DNA from: Macrostomum hystrix | Taxonomy: Eukaryota; Platyhelminthes; Macrostomidae | DNA length: 64,000 nucleotides | Direction: 5' to 3' | Assembly: GCA_950097015.1 (NCBI GenBank) | Contig: CATNEN010000015.1 | Location: 1,099,501 to 1,163,500 of the forward strand | Shown: positions 11,501-20,432 of the stretch, piece by piece | Layout: each line of letters opens with the position of its first letter | How positions within the stretch are numbered: the first letter of the stretch is position 1 | Position numbers and translations under genes: made by a program | Notes under the pieces: generated by a model | Told to the model about the DNA's origin: nothing | The model's database searches: none | What the model saw: the letters and a program-made list of their open reading frames with translations, nothing else

Positions 11501-12883
11501 CAGCAACAGCAAAAAGTCAGCCTGAAGCGCCCATCTTCAATGCCATCCGGCGACAGAGGAGACGAACAGGCAGGCGACTTGGGTGACGATGATGACGAGT
11601 CGACAAAGCCCAAGCGAGCCCGTCAGGAAACTGACGATGCGGAACCGGAACAGCGCTCCGTCGCACCGAATGTGTTGGAGACAAATCGAGACACCAAGGC
11701 AGTAATGGAAACTGGTCCGGAAGTTCAGCCTGAGCTGCAGACTGAAGTGGAAGCGCGAATGCAGCCAGAGGAGGAAACTCTGGAACAACATGTTAAAGGC
11801 AATGAGGAAACACCAGCTGAGGACGAGCAGCCAGCCGAAGGCGAGGAAGTTGAGCCCGAATCTGAGCAGGAAATCGAGCAGCAGGCTGCTGTCGAGGAGG
11901 CGGTACAGTCGGTCGACTTCTTCGAAGAAGCCGCAACAGGTGACTTCGCCGAGGACGCAGGTGACTTCATCGAAGCCAACGACGCTGAGCAAGCGGATGC
12001 TGAGGCCGCTGTGGACGTGATCTGTATTGATGAATCTGTCAGCGTGGAGGATGAGGCTGAAGCTGAAGGTCAGAACCAAATTGAGGATCTGCAGCAGCAG
12101 CAGCAGGAGGATGAGCAGCAGCAGCAGGAGGAGTATGAGCAGCAGCAGGAGGATGAGCAGAAGCAGCAGGAGGAGGATGAGCAGCAGCAGGAGGAGGAGG
12201 ATGAGCAGCAGCAGCAGCAGCAGGAGGATGAGCAGCAGCAGCAGCAGCAGGAGGAGGATGAGCAGCAGGAGGATGAGCAGCAGCAGGAGGATGAGCAGCA
12301 ACAGGAGGAGGATGAGCAGAAGCAGCAGGAGGATGAGCAGCAACAGGAGGAGGATGAGCAGCAGCAGGAGGATGAGCAGCAGCAGGAGGAGGATGAGCAG
12401 CAGCAGCAGCAGGAGGCACAACAACATGAAAATTTCGGTGGCGAAGTGTGCTTAACTCCCAGTCAGGCTGATGATGCATCGAAGGAGGAAACTCAGCCTT
12501 CTACCGACGCGGTAGTTTCGTCGGCCTCCGATACGCTCAAGACAGCTTCGCCGGCTCTTGCAGCTGTCGCTACCGTTGGCCAGTCATCGTCTACTCAACG
12601 ACCTCGCATTGAGCCGATCGTCTGGTCCTTGTCTTCTGAACCTGGAGCCGCCGCCGCCACCGCACCCGCTTCTGCCGCGCCTTCACTATCCAGCAGGTCG
12701 CTTCCGGCTCCGCGTCGTGCCTGGGGGCAGCAGCAGCAGCATGTTGTGCCCACCATCGCCAGCACCCGGGGCGCCTTTGTCGGTGGTGCCGGACATCGCG
12801 GCAGAGGGCAGCAGCAGCAGGGTGCAACTGGAGTCGCTCGCCGCCAAAGTCGGCTGACCATTCAGCGGAAGCCGCTGCCGTGA
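2134..12883 (+). CDS. TPR: Nucleoprotein TPR (nuclear pore basket coiled-coil protein), 3' nine exons
   Basis: Nine exons join in phase: 2134-2503, 3216-3816, 4484-4906, 5297-5881, 6467-7029, 7517-8081, 9965-10450, 10546-10908 and 11300-12883. They give 1845 residues ending at TGA 12881-12883. The product is almost wholly heptad-type coiled coil, then an acidic and glutamine-rich tail, the layout of TPR/Mlp/Megator, which forms the nuclear basket filaments and acts in mRNA export and checkpoint control. Recognisable TPR blocks are VTHLLAEVEAARG followed by VISSSLLTFSDIGQLQQRN (exon at 4484), QQRDMYK at that exon's end, and RLLRQEEARW with QLAPLRAQL (exon at 9965). Vertebrate TPR has about 2360 residues, so roughly the first 500 are encoded upstream of the window. 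The acceptor at 7515-7516 is weak but is the only phase-compatible one I found. Expression depends on splicing out several repeat-filled introns. Confidence 0.9.
2667..3103. repeat. 19-bp minisatellite in TPR intron
   Basis: Roughly 22 units built on gttattcactgtacagtct, with scattered point changes and a few short units. It fills most of the intron between exons a and b. The unit is not related by eye to the repeats in neighbouring introns. Confidence 0.95.
3216..3816 (+). other. TPR: TPR exon b
   Basis: The acceptor ctctccag is followed by G, which completes the split arginine codon, then CSELASAADGM. The donor is CAG|GTGAGG after 3816, phase 0. The content is continuous coiled coil, including the stretch LKRGKTLTQIYAEHVEVQGQ. 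Confidence 0.88.
3840..4456. repeat. 19-21-bp minisatellite in TPR intron, with a second-order duplication
   Basis: Units read gttgcacggctcattctgt with or without an extra tg. A block with the unusual variants gcaaggctc, cactgctc, ttttgtatg and ctctatg occurs at about 3961-4085 and again about 225 bp later, so a multi-unit segment has duplicated. It occupies nearly the whole intron between exons b and c. Confidence 0.94.
4484..4906 (+). other. TPR: TPR exon c (most diagnostic TPR segment)
   Basis: The acceptor is ctgcgcag and the donor AAG|GTGAGC; the exon is 141 codons in phase 0. It begins VTHLLAEVEAARG and contains a Gly/Ser-rich acidic spacer, then ISSSLLTFSDIGQLQQRN and terminal QQRDMYK. 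All of these have clear counterparts, in this order, in animal TPR proteins. Confidence 0.92.
4945..5142. repeat. 21-bp minisatellite in TPR intron
   Basis: About nine units of tttcaccctgagtccccta plus gg, decaying into ttcatgaggtttcatcct variants at the 3' side. Because the unit is a multiple of three it creates a false open frame (FHPESPR repeats) running on from exon c; the donor at 4907 shows it is intronic. Confidence 0.9.
5297..5881 (+). other. TPR: TPR exon d
   Basis: The acceptor is ttcgttcgcag and the donor CAG|GTGAGT; 195 codons, phase 0. An Ala/Gln/Ser-rich low-complexity start follows directly on the DMYK end of the previous exon, then coiled coil including IDILREMNEKYAGMLARHE. 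Confidence 0.88.
5955..6100 (+). mobile_element. tRNA-derived SINE (head) in TPR intron
   Basis: A tRNA-like head carries an A-box-like gtagcacagtgttta and a perfect B box, gggttcgaatcc, at about 6010-6021, spaced as in tRNA genes. These are the internal RNA polymerase III promoter parts kept by tRNA-derived SINEs. The body probably continues into the rest of the intron, but I cannot set its 3' end. It is not a functional tRNA, because the stems do not close. Confidence 0.55.
6467..7029 (+). other. TPR: TPR exon e
   Basis: The acceptor is gaattccccag and the donor TCG|GTGAGC. It reads VNLEKRDQEVRLAAEARV and then alanine-rich coiled coil ending in ESIDYYR. It ends with two bases of a split codon. 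Confidence 0.87.
7096..7385 (+). mobile_element. Degenerate tRNA-derived SINE in TPR intron, + orientation
   Basis: The body from about 7189 (gcttgtcgagaaatttagg, gtgtacactgcctgatgatg, gcagaattgcct, gcgggtctagtgtcacc) matches the reverse complement of 10950-11190. A decayed tRNA-like head (aaggtcgattc at the B-box position) precedes it. The tail is AT-rich (ttattgtttttattattg). The element fills the intron between exons e and f. Confidence 0.7.
7517..8081 (+). other. TPR: TPR exon f (5' boundary less certain)
   Basis: Phase continuity with the previous exon requires one base before GCC CAG CTG. This selects the non-consensus acceptor ccgaag ending at 7516. The better-looking cag ending at 7523 would break the frame. 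The donor is CAG|GTGAGA. The content is coiled coil LDSLERERQSLVSDRFKQTE onward. Confidence 0.72.
8096..9312 (-). mobile_element. mariner-like DNA transposon, inactivated, in TPR intron
   Basis: On the minus strand a Tc1/mariner transposase can be followed from ATG at 9180 to a stop at about 8148, broken by stops and frame changes. Visible parts in order are an N-terminal helix-turn-helix region (KQDVRIVMKFQFLQ), WIY in NETWIYSWDPETQ, FFDAHG, LLHDNAPAH, HPPYSHDFSRL and the C-terminal DKYLFP segment. The DDE/D triad has lost its first residue: mariner elements have GDETWI and here it is GNETWI. Candidate terminal inverted repeats are ccctaaaa at 8096 and ttttaggg ending at 9312, but no clean TA duplication is visible, so the ends are tentative. 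It is inserted antisense to TPR. Confidence 0.82.
9360..9772. repeat. 16-bp pyrimidine minisatellite in TPR intron
   Basis: About 26 units of ctctcccctgtctcat and close variants lie between the mariner remnant and exon g. The strand is almost purely pyrimidine, so a homopurine-homopyrimidine structure is possible. Confidence 0.93.
9965..10450 (+). other. TPR: TPR exon g
   Basis: The acceptor is cccacgcag and the donor CAG|GTTGGT; 162 codons. It holds the conserved TPR block ESNRLLRQEEARW, QLAPLRAQL and LLTEERNRWRDRCQELLEK. Confidence 0.9.
10546..10908 (+). other. TPR: TPR exon h
   Basis: The acceptor is cccgctacag and the donor CGG|GTGAGC; 121 codons, phase 0. It encodes the coiled coil IQVESLKEEVEGLNADI through KRVQEVARKYKQEA, matching the TPR segment that ends the main coiled-coil rod. 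Confidence 0.9.
10930..11275 (-). mobile_element. tRNA-derived SINE in TPR intron, - orientation
   Basis: Read on the minus strand, the head at about 11270-11195 has the A-box-like ggcagagcggtctaacgc and the B-box-like agttcgaggtc. A body shared with the copy at 7096-7385 follows, then a tail of TAATTATTATCATTATTAT type at 10931-10957. This head, body and simple-repeat tail order is typical of SINEs. It occupies almost the whole intron between exon h and the last exon. Confidence 0.72.
11300..12883 (+). other. TPR: TPR terminal exon (end of rod plus acidic and polyQ tail)
   Basis: The acceptor is accccgcag and the reading frame starts VSEMEAAVNSARAE. A short coiled coil ends in a Gln run. 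A disordered acidic tail follows, with a basic KPKRAR-type motif near 11609 that could act in nuclear import, a long Q/E/D repeat, and an Arg/Gly/Gln-containing end. The stop is TGA at 12881. Confidence 0.9.
12091..12418 (+). repeat. TPR: Coding CAG/GAG/GAT repeat (polyQ-EDE tract of TPR)
   Basis: About 105 codons alternate runs of two to six CAG with GAG-GAT-GAG, giving (Q)n-E-D-E repeats. The frame stays open and matches the acidic tail expected for TPR. CAA interruptions appear at a few points (12299, 12341). Confidence 0.95.
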
Positions 12884-13372
12884 CCAAAGCAATGTCTTGA
12901 TACCAAAATCTTATCCCAGTTCTAGTTTTAGAAGTTCCCAAATAAGATACCTCCTGTGTTGTCTTATTAGGTCTGACTGTAACAACACCGGTTCTGCCAT
13001 ATTCAACAATCCTTCAAAAAGTGCCATCAGTTAGTATAAATAATGCCATTTTTCCTAAAGCAACACAATTATCCCAATGCCTAATCTGTTCGCATTTACG
13101 TTAATAATGAAAGCAGCCCATCTTATTGTTATAATTTATTGATTCTATTTGATCCCGTACTGCTCCCTAGGATTCGTATATTGCTGCCATCATGAGCTGT
13201 TTAGCATTCTTCTATAAATAATTGTTCAACTGGGTGTGTTTGCCAACATACTTGCATATTAAAGTGCAAATGCCTGTGAATCTTATTCAACTTATCTTAT
13301 TATTTTTTGTCAGATCTTTTTCGTTATTTGTCTGTTATCAGCGATCCCTTTCTTACCACACAGTCTCAGATT
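12884..13372 (+). other. TPR 3' flank or 3' UTR
   Basis: AT-rich DNA with no supported reading frame. A possible polyadenylation hexamer attaaa lies at 13258-13263, and several ataaat-type strings occur earlier. Nothing else is recognisable. Confidence 0.4.
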
Positions 13373-14926
13373 CCTGATTCAGGCATTCCTTATCCCATGC
13401 TCAAGCATTCCTGATCCCATGCTCAGGTATTCCTGATCCCATGCTCAGGCATTTCTGATCCCATGCTCAGACATTCCTTATCCCATGCTCAAGCATTCCT
13501 GATCCCATGCTCAAGCATTCCTGATCCCATGCTCAGGTATTCCTGATCCCATGCTCAGGCATTTCTGATCCCATGCTCAGACATTCCTTATCCCATGCTC
13601 AGGTATTCCTGATCCCATGCTCAGGTATTCCTGATCCCATGCTCAGGTATTCCTGATCCCATGCTCAGGTATTCCTGATCCCATGCTCAGGTATTCCTGA
13701 TCCCATGCTCAAGCATTTCTGATCCCATGCTCAGACATTCCTTATCCCATGCTCAAGCATTCCTGATCCCATGCTCAGGTATTCCTGATCCCATGCTCAG
13801 GTATTCCTGATCCCATGCTCAGGTATTCCTGATCCCATACTCAGGGATTTCTGATCCCATGCTCAAGCATTTCTGATCCCATGCTCAGGTATTCCTGATC
13901 CCATGCTCAGACATTCCTGATCCCATGCTCAAGTATTCCTGATCCCATGCTCAGGTATTCCTGATCCCATGCTCAGTCATTTCTGATCCCATGCTCAGAC
14001 ATTCCTTATCCCATGCTCAAGTATTCCTGATCCCATGCTCAGGTATTCCTGATCCCATGCTCAGGTATTCTTGATCCCATGCTCAAGCATTTCTGATCCC
14101 ATGCTCAGACATTCCTTATCCCATGCTCAAGCATTCCTGATCCCATGCTCAGGTATTCCTGATCCCATGCTCAGGTATTCCTGATCCCATGCTCAGGTAT
14201 TCCTGATCCCATACTCAGGGATTTCTGATCCCATGCTCAAGCATTTCTGATCCCATGCTCAGGTATTCCTGATCCCATGCTCAGACATTCCTTATCCCAT
14301 GCTCAAGTATTCCTGATCCCATGCTCAGGTATTCCTGATCCCATGCTCAGGTATTCCTGATCCCATGCTCAAGCATTTCTGATCCCATGCTCAGACATTC
14401 CTTATCCCATGCTCAAGCATTCCTGATCCCATGCTCAGGTATTCCTGATCCCATGCTCAGGTATTCCTGATCCCATGCTCAGGTATTCCTGATCCCATAC
14501 TCAGGGATTTCTGATCCCATGCTCAAGCATTTCTGATCCCATGCTCAGGTATTCCTGATCCCATGCTCAAGTATTCCTGATCCCATGCTCAAGTATTCCT
14601 GATCCCATGCTCAGGTATTCCTGATCCCATGCTCAGGTATTCCTGATCCCATGCTCAAGCATTTCTGATCCCATGCTCAGACATTCCTTATCCCATGCTC
14701 AAGCATTCCTGATCCCATGCTCAGGTATTCCTGATCCCATGCTCAGGTATTCCTGATCCCATGCTCAGGTATTCCTGATCCCATGCTCAGGCATTTCTGA
14801 TCCCATGCTCAGACATTCCTTATCCCATGCTCAGGTATTCCTGATCCCATGCTCAGGTATTCCTGATCCCATGCTCAGGGATTTCTGATCCCATGCTCAA
14901 GCATTTCTGATCCCATGCCCAGGAAT
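13373..14926. repeat. 22-bp minisatellite between TPR and the TRAF-like gene
   Basis: About 70 units of attcctgatcccatgctcag plus two variable bases (gt, ac, gc). Multi-unit blocks carrying catactcagggatttctg recur at about 13838, 14209 and 14499, so larger segments have duplicated (spacings near 370 and 290 bp). It ends about 110 bp before the TRAF-like exon and may lie in that gene's 5' intron. Confidence 0.96.
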
Positions 14927-15037
14927 GCAGCTACACTAGTCTAGTATTGACCTCCTCAGTTGCAGTTCCATAGCCAAGTGCAGACCCAACAGAGGTTGTC
15001 ATGGCAACACCAGTGAAACCCAATCGCTAACCCGCAG

Positions 15038-16345
15038 CTTACCGCAGCGATCCCAGCAGCCGTAGCTCCAGTGAGCGGCTGCAGCGAGCCGCCGGCCGCA
15101 GCCCCGGCTGCAGTGGTGGAGCCGGAGGAGCCAGACTTCACCAGCGCGGTGCCCGACAGGCTGAAGTGTCCGATCTGTCTGGGCCATCTCAAAGCCCCGC
15201 TGCAAACCTGCTGCGGCCACCGCTTCTGCCGCGGCTGCTTTTTCTCGGCTGCGGCAGCCACAGTCAGCACCCCGTCAGCTGCGTCGGCAGTTCAGCATCC
15301 CCAGCTGCACCATCACCAGCACCAATTCCAGCAGCCCTTGCCAGCCACTGCCGCAGCCGCAGCCGCCGCAGCAGCTGCCGTGCCCTCCTCGATACTCAGC
15401 ACCCGCCGGGCATGTCCGCTGTGTCGCTCGCCGATTCTCGACGTCGGACCGTCTGCCGCCGGTCGCGGTGGCCTGACAGCTGGCGTATTCAACGATCTGG
15501 CCACTGAACGAGAAGTTCAACAGCTAACTGTGCGCTGCCCGCGGCCCGGCTGTGATGCCACCATGGAGCTGGGCGGACTGAGAGCTCACCTGTCCAGCAA
15601 CTGCCAGTTTGTGGAGGAGACCTGCCCAGAGCAGTGCCAGGTAATAAATGCACTTATTTCACACTTCATTGTCAATTGCACACTGCCGCCAATGTACACT
15701 TACTGAATAAACATTGTCAAGTACATACACCGAATGTACATTGCCCCAGATGTACACTGACCCGAACCCAACCTCTGTCTCCGGCAGTCGCGCGTCCGCC
15801 GCTGCGACCTGGCCGCTCACCGCGCCGCCTGCCGCGACCGCCAAGTGGCCTGCCTATTCTGCTCCACCTGTGTGCCCTATCGCCAGCTGAACTTTCACTA
15901 CCTGTTCGGCTGCTCCAACTTCCCCATGCCCTGCCCGCACCGCTGCGGCCGCGTGCTGGCCGGCCACCAGCGCCTTCAGGAACACCTGGACCGCGCCTGC
16001 CCGCTCACCCTCGTCCTCTGCCCGTTCGCCAGCTTCGGCTGCGCCGCGGCGAGCCGGCATCGGCGGGACCTCGGCCGCCACGTGGCTGAGGCGCACAGCT
16101 ATCACTTGCAGTTGCTATGGCAGCAGCAGCAGCAGCAGCAAGTGCAGCCTCTACAACAGCAGCAACAGCAGCAGCAGCGAGCCACCACTGCTGATTTGAA
16201 TTGCATGCTGGACAAGCTGGTGGTGAACCTTCAACAACAGCCACTTCCATCGCAGCAGCAGCAGCAGCAGCTGTTTGCTGCTCAGCAGCAGCAAGCCCTG
16301 AGAAATCTGCTCTACCAGCAGCAGCAGTTCCAGCCAAGGCGTTGA
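15038..16345 (+). CDS. TRAF-like RING and TRAF-type zinc-finger protein, two visible exons
   Basis: Exons 15038-15640 and 15788-16345 join in phase 0 (donor CAG|GTAATA, acceptor tctccggcag) and give 385-386 residues. Order: a Pro/Ala-rich start; a RING finger (CPIC, then CCGHRFCRGC, then CPLC); the TRAF-like stretch FNDLATEREVQQLTVRCP; about four Cys/His fingers of TRAF type (CPRPGCDATMELGGLRAHL, CLFCSTCVPYRQLNFHY, CPHRCGRVLAGHQRLQEHL, CPFASFGC); and a polyQ tail. TRAF RING domains act as ubiquitin ligases downstream of TNF/Toll-type receptors; that role is inferred here. There is no C-terminal MATH/TRAF domain before the stop TGA at 16343. No ATG is in frame after the acceptor (ctaacccgcag, ending at 15037), so an upstream exon must carry the start. 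Confidence 0.82.
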
Positions 16346-17999
16346 TCTTCATCAGATGGGATCAACTGGAATGAGGATTTAAAACTGTGCCGGGGCTGGG
16401 GATTCGCTTGCGCATTATCAATGCCAGTTTCCTTTGTTTTAGCCTGGCTTCTGTGTTGTATTTTTTATTAGTCAGCGTCAACTAGAGTTTATAGGCTTGT
16501 GTTTGCAATTTTACAGCTTTTACCTGTGCTTCAACGGATTAGCATCAACGGAGAGACGGACTGAGAATATGGACTCAATCCGATATCTGAAATCACTATC
16601 TGATCTATCTGAAAGCAATGATCAGCTCACCCAGCTAATCTCTCTCTGTCTCTCCGCCAATTATAATTGGTTGCTACGCGGTCTCCAGGACTATTGTGCA
16701 GTGTTTTGTGTCCCAACTCTGGCCAATGGTTTCCGCCTTATTTAGCTTACTCAATAGTTTTGCGGCTACTCACAGCAGGTGTTCGATTCCTCACCCTGAG
16801 CTGAGCCAGCTGCTGCTGCTGCTGTTTCTCACCTCCGCTTAGCAATCCACTTATTTACAGGCTCTGCATCACTTCATTAACTGTAGTATTAAGTAAGGCT
16901 CTATTGTTGATTTTATTGTTGCCATGCAAGACTGTCATTGCAAGCATGCTTCTTATACATTAATCTGCTGTGGTTTCCTTTAACTTGCTGATTTTAGTTG
17001 CGCAACACTTGTTTCTGAATGCCTCATAAAGTGTCTGGTTGCGCTTTCCTCTCCGTGTCTAGCTGAGTCTCAGAATGGTCTTTGTCACTCTCTATCCGCT
17101 ACCCCAGCTGCCTGCTTGGGCCTCAGGTGTTTGCGACTTTGATTAATTATCCGAATACTTTCCTTGATTATCGATTTTAGACTTTGTAGTAATGACAGTT
17201 TTATTGGAACTCGCAAACCACCCGCCTAGCCTACTTACTCCTCCATTGGTGAGTAGTGTGACGCGGCTTTTATTGTCTATTCATTCTCAGCGCGACAGAA
17301 TGGGAATCATTTTTTCACTTCGGTGCAGTGTTTCAATCAACTGTGTAGCGTCTGTCTGCTGATTAGTGACATTTTAGCCTGTGCTTTATCGATTTGACAT
17401 AAAAGTTTTACTCCATTTTACTACTTATATTAGTAGCTAACAACCTGTAAGCCGTGTGTAAATCTAGTAATTGTGTAGCTATAAACTTTTTAGGCCTTGC
17501 TTTTTTTCTTCTGGTTAGGTCTTCTGTGTGCGCAGCGATATTGTCGGTTTTGTTTTACTCAATACCTTTGTGTATTTTAACTGTCCGTTCGGAGACCTGA
17601 GAAATGAATTAGCATCATACTACTGCAGTTTGCGGTGAGTAGTAGGATAAGTGTAGCTTATCACCAGCTTTCCTCAGCGCTTTGGCAGCTGGATCAGTTT
17701 ATTGGCAGCATTGGCTTTCTGATAGACTTTGATTACTGATTTTCCACTCTACCTACTTACCTACTGAGCCTCAGTAGCGTGATGCGCGTGGTTGTCGGTT
17801 TTAATCAAGACAGTATTAGCGTCGTGAGCAGTCGATGATTTGTCAGGTAAATCAGTAAGAGGCTGATTTGTCAGGTAGCATGCACATAAAACGCGAAGAG
17901 GCATACTGGCTCGCTAGCACTTTTGTATTTGGCCAGAAACACTGGGGTGGGCGTACCCACCCCCCAATCACGCCACGCAAGCACGCACGCAGGCGTGTT
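16346..17999. other. Intergenic, no gene recognised
   Basis: This begins with the probable 3' UTR of the TRAF-like gene and continues as unique-looking, moderately AT-rich DNA. No long frame with domain content is visible on either strand. A small hairpin, ggtgggcgtacccacc, lies at about 17946-17961. Confidence 0.4.
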
Positions 18000-18105
18000 A
18001 TGGTTTCATGAGTTTGCTGCTGAGTTTGGTTTCCGACACACGTGATCGTATCCAGGTTATGCGCAGTCTAATAGAATGGCTGAGAAGGCTGTCAAAGTGG
18101 CGAAG
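18000..18105 (+). mobile_element. Ty3/Gypsy-type integrase scrap
   Basis: One frame reads FHEFAAEFGFRHT, a stop, then SYPGYAQSNRMAEKAVKVA. This is the DDE-integrase block around the catalytic Glu, which in Ty3 elements reads H-x-x-S/T-x-P-x-Y-x-Q-S-N-G-x-A-E. A premature TGA shows it is dead. A closely similar copy lies inverted at 38861-38963. Confidence 0.75.
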
Positions 18106-18275
18106 AGCATTCTGCGGTAATCGCTTCCCCTAAAAAATTCATGCTAACTCCTCGATATTTAACGCCTTTCTCTAGATAATTCAAGCAACTCAATTGATGA
18201 TAATTGTTTTTCTTCAATAAATCATGGCACATCGTCGATATTTCTAGCTTTCTCTTGGATAATCTGCTTTCCCCT
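18106..18275. repeat. Degenerate ~20-bp repeats next to the integrase scrap
   Basis: On the minus strand this reads as decayed units of the gggaaagcatgaattatcga kind. The block catcgtcgatatttctagct (about 18233) is the reverse complement of DNA at about 38840-38860. It is therefore an outlying fragment of the repeat field at 38.4-42.3 kb. Confidence 0.6.
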
Positions 18276-19317
18276 CAACGCCCACCACACAACTGGGGGA
18301 GCTCTGACATTAACTCGAGAGGCGAGGACCTCCTTGCCTACATCTTAACCACGTACCTGGAGTTCTGCAACACAGGGAGCACCCCGACCTTTGACAATGG
18401 CCGGTGGTCTGAGGTCATCGACGCCACTCTAGCCACACCTGAGATTTACCAGAGCCTTAGGGAGTGGCAGGTTCTGCCGGAGACCTCCCTCTCCGATCAC
18501 AAATACATCTCTTTCCAACTGGCGGGTGCACGCTGCACTAACCAGATCACTTGGAAAAGGAACGCTAGGAATACCGATTGGGAAGCCTTCAGGTGTAACT
18601 TCGAAGGAACCCAACGAAACCTAAGCCCCCCCGCCAACACCTGCGATGAGCGGATGAGCTAGCTGAGTTTCTCACCAACTCGCTGACCACCGCCTTCGAG
18701 GCCTCCTGCCCCCTCAAAGCTTACAGAGGCAAAACTTCGGCCCCATGGTGGAATCCGCAGCTCGGCGAGCTCCGTCGAACGGCGAAGCGGCTGCACCGCA
18801 GGGCCACGAAGACTAAAAACTCGGCTGATCAGGCTGCGTATCTTGAAGCCATCCATAGCTTCAAGAAGGAAGTCAGAAACGCCAAAAACAGCAAGTGGCG
18901 GCAATACTGTGGGGAGCTTGAGGGCACTCGCCCCACCTCCAGAATTGTCAAAGCCCTCACGCTGGACAAAATGTCCAAGCTTTCGACGGTGAGGAAGGCC
19001 GATGGCCGACCCACCGAGAACCCTGGGGAAACGCTTGACACCCTGCTCACAGCCTTCTTACCCAGCGTGCCAGCAGGGACAGACCCCCCGGATCACACCG
19101 AGGGAGGTCATATCCTTGCGGTGTCCATCATTACTGAAGACCGGGTTACCAAGGCAGCCCAGTCTTTCAAATCCCCGGGGCCGGACGCATTATACCAGCC
19201 TTCATCCGCGAGGCGGTAAAATGCCAAGGTTTCCTCACAAATCTTTGCAAGCTCCTTAAAGCTTGCATTGTGCTTGGGTATGTTCCGAAGGCATGGACCA
19301 AGGCGAGGGTGGTTTTT

Positions 19318-19545
19318 TTAATAGCTCAAAAACCAAGCTGTGTGAGGTGCGAAGAAAAAGGTGAGCCCTCCAAGTAGGGCGAGGCTGTATTTATATTTTC
19401 GCCTCAACGTGCCACCGATACGATCAACGTGCGCGTGGGGGGCATGTACATAGTGAGCGAGAGTTAGTGATAAATGTACTATTAGTGATATATTAGATTG
19501 ACCGGCAAAGCGATACGTGAGTGCTAGTAGACTACGGCATGACAG
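19318..19545 (-). repeat. 3' LTR of the compact element
   Basis: 228 bp, matching the other LTR apart from a short internal insertion (tactattagtga region near 19475) and several substitutions. This degree of divergence indicates an old insertion. Confidence 0.85.
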
Positions 19546-19654
19546 TCCTCAAGTGGATGAAAAATTATAGGGAATAAAATGAAAGAAGTAGTAGCAGGCA
19601 ACAATAATTGTTTTTAGAACAGTCCTTGAAAATTCAGTCTGTCAATCAAGCAAT

Positions 19655-20370
19655 TTAGGTTCTGCGCAGGTCGGGTCCTCTGCAGTTCCTCTCTGGGTCC
19701 TTCGCCCGCCGTAGGTGGGGACGTGCTGCGACTGGCTCCGCGAGCTCAGGGGCGTCAGGCGGTTCGAGCGGCTGCTGATCGGACTGCTCAGGCTGCCCGG
19801 GCAGCCGCTTGACCTGCGTGGCGTGCCTGCCGGAAGTGCTGACTTCCGGTCCGACTCTCAGCATGCCGAGCTTTGTGCTGGACAACATTCCGAGAATCGG
19901 TGTGCATTTGCTGCTGACGACGCTGAAATCGGCCTGCAATTCGCGGTGGTTCGCTCTGACAGTAAGCGTTGTTTGGCCGGCTGTCTTCAGCGGCTCGCTG
20001 GCACCAAGCGCAAAGACTGTGGTGCTGGACGGCGAAAGCGGCGTGCCGGGCCGGCAGATTCTGTGGAACGTCGCCATGTCCAACACGTTGCAGCTCGCTC
20101 CGCTGTCGATCAGTGTGCGGACCGGACTGCCGTTGATGCTGATGACGAACTTGGCGCAGTCGTCTTTGCCGCTGAGAGTGCAGAACACCTCGTTGGTTGG
20201 TTGGTCGGCTGGCTGGTCCTGCTCGGGCTGCAGTGAGTTAATCTTCGAGCAGCTGCTGAGGCAGGCTTTGGCCAGGTGGTTCGCCTTGCCGCAGCTGCTG
20301 CATCGCTTGCCTTGCGCCTTGCTGCAGCTCTTGTGGCCCAGCTCGCCGCACCGGATGCACTTAGCGAATT
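19655..20370 (-). pseudogene. Nucleocapsid knuckles plus retropepsin of the compact LTR element
   Basis: From about 20370 the frame reads FAKCIRCGELGHKSC, an imperfect knuckle, then CSSCGKANHLAKAC, a perfect C-x2-C-x4-H-x4-C knuckle. The aspartic protease follows, with VRTLIDSGASCNVLD holding the catalytic D-S-G and ILGMLSSTKLGM as the later flap and strand part. It ends at 19655, just before the 3' LTR, with no RT behind it. A frame change separates it from the capsid part. Confidence 0.78.
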
Positions 20371-20432
20371 GCTGCGACTAACGCGAAGTTTCCGGCAGCG
20401 GGTCGCGCTGGCGGCGCAGTTGTGCCACTTCC

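Noticed and set aside
11537-12427. Minus-strand 296-codon leucine-rich frame
   Set aside because: It is the antisense of the CAG/GAG coding repeat in TPR, where CTG and CTC read as Leu.
15001-15030. ATG at 15001 as start of the TRAF-like protein
   Set aside because: It is in another frame and meets TAA after nine codons. The coding exon follows an acceptor ending at 15037, so the true start lies upstream or is joined by splicing.
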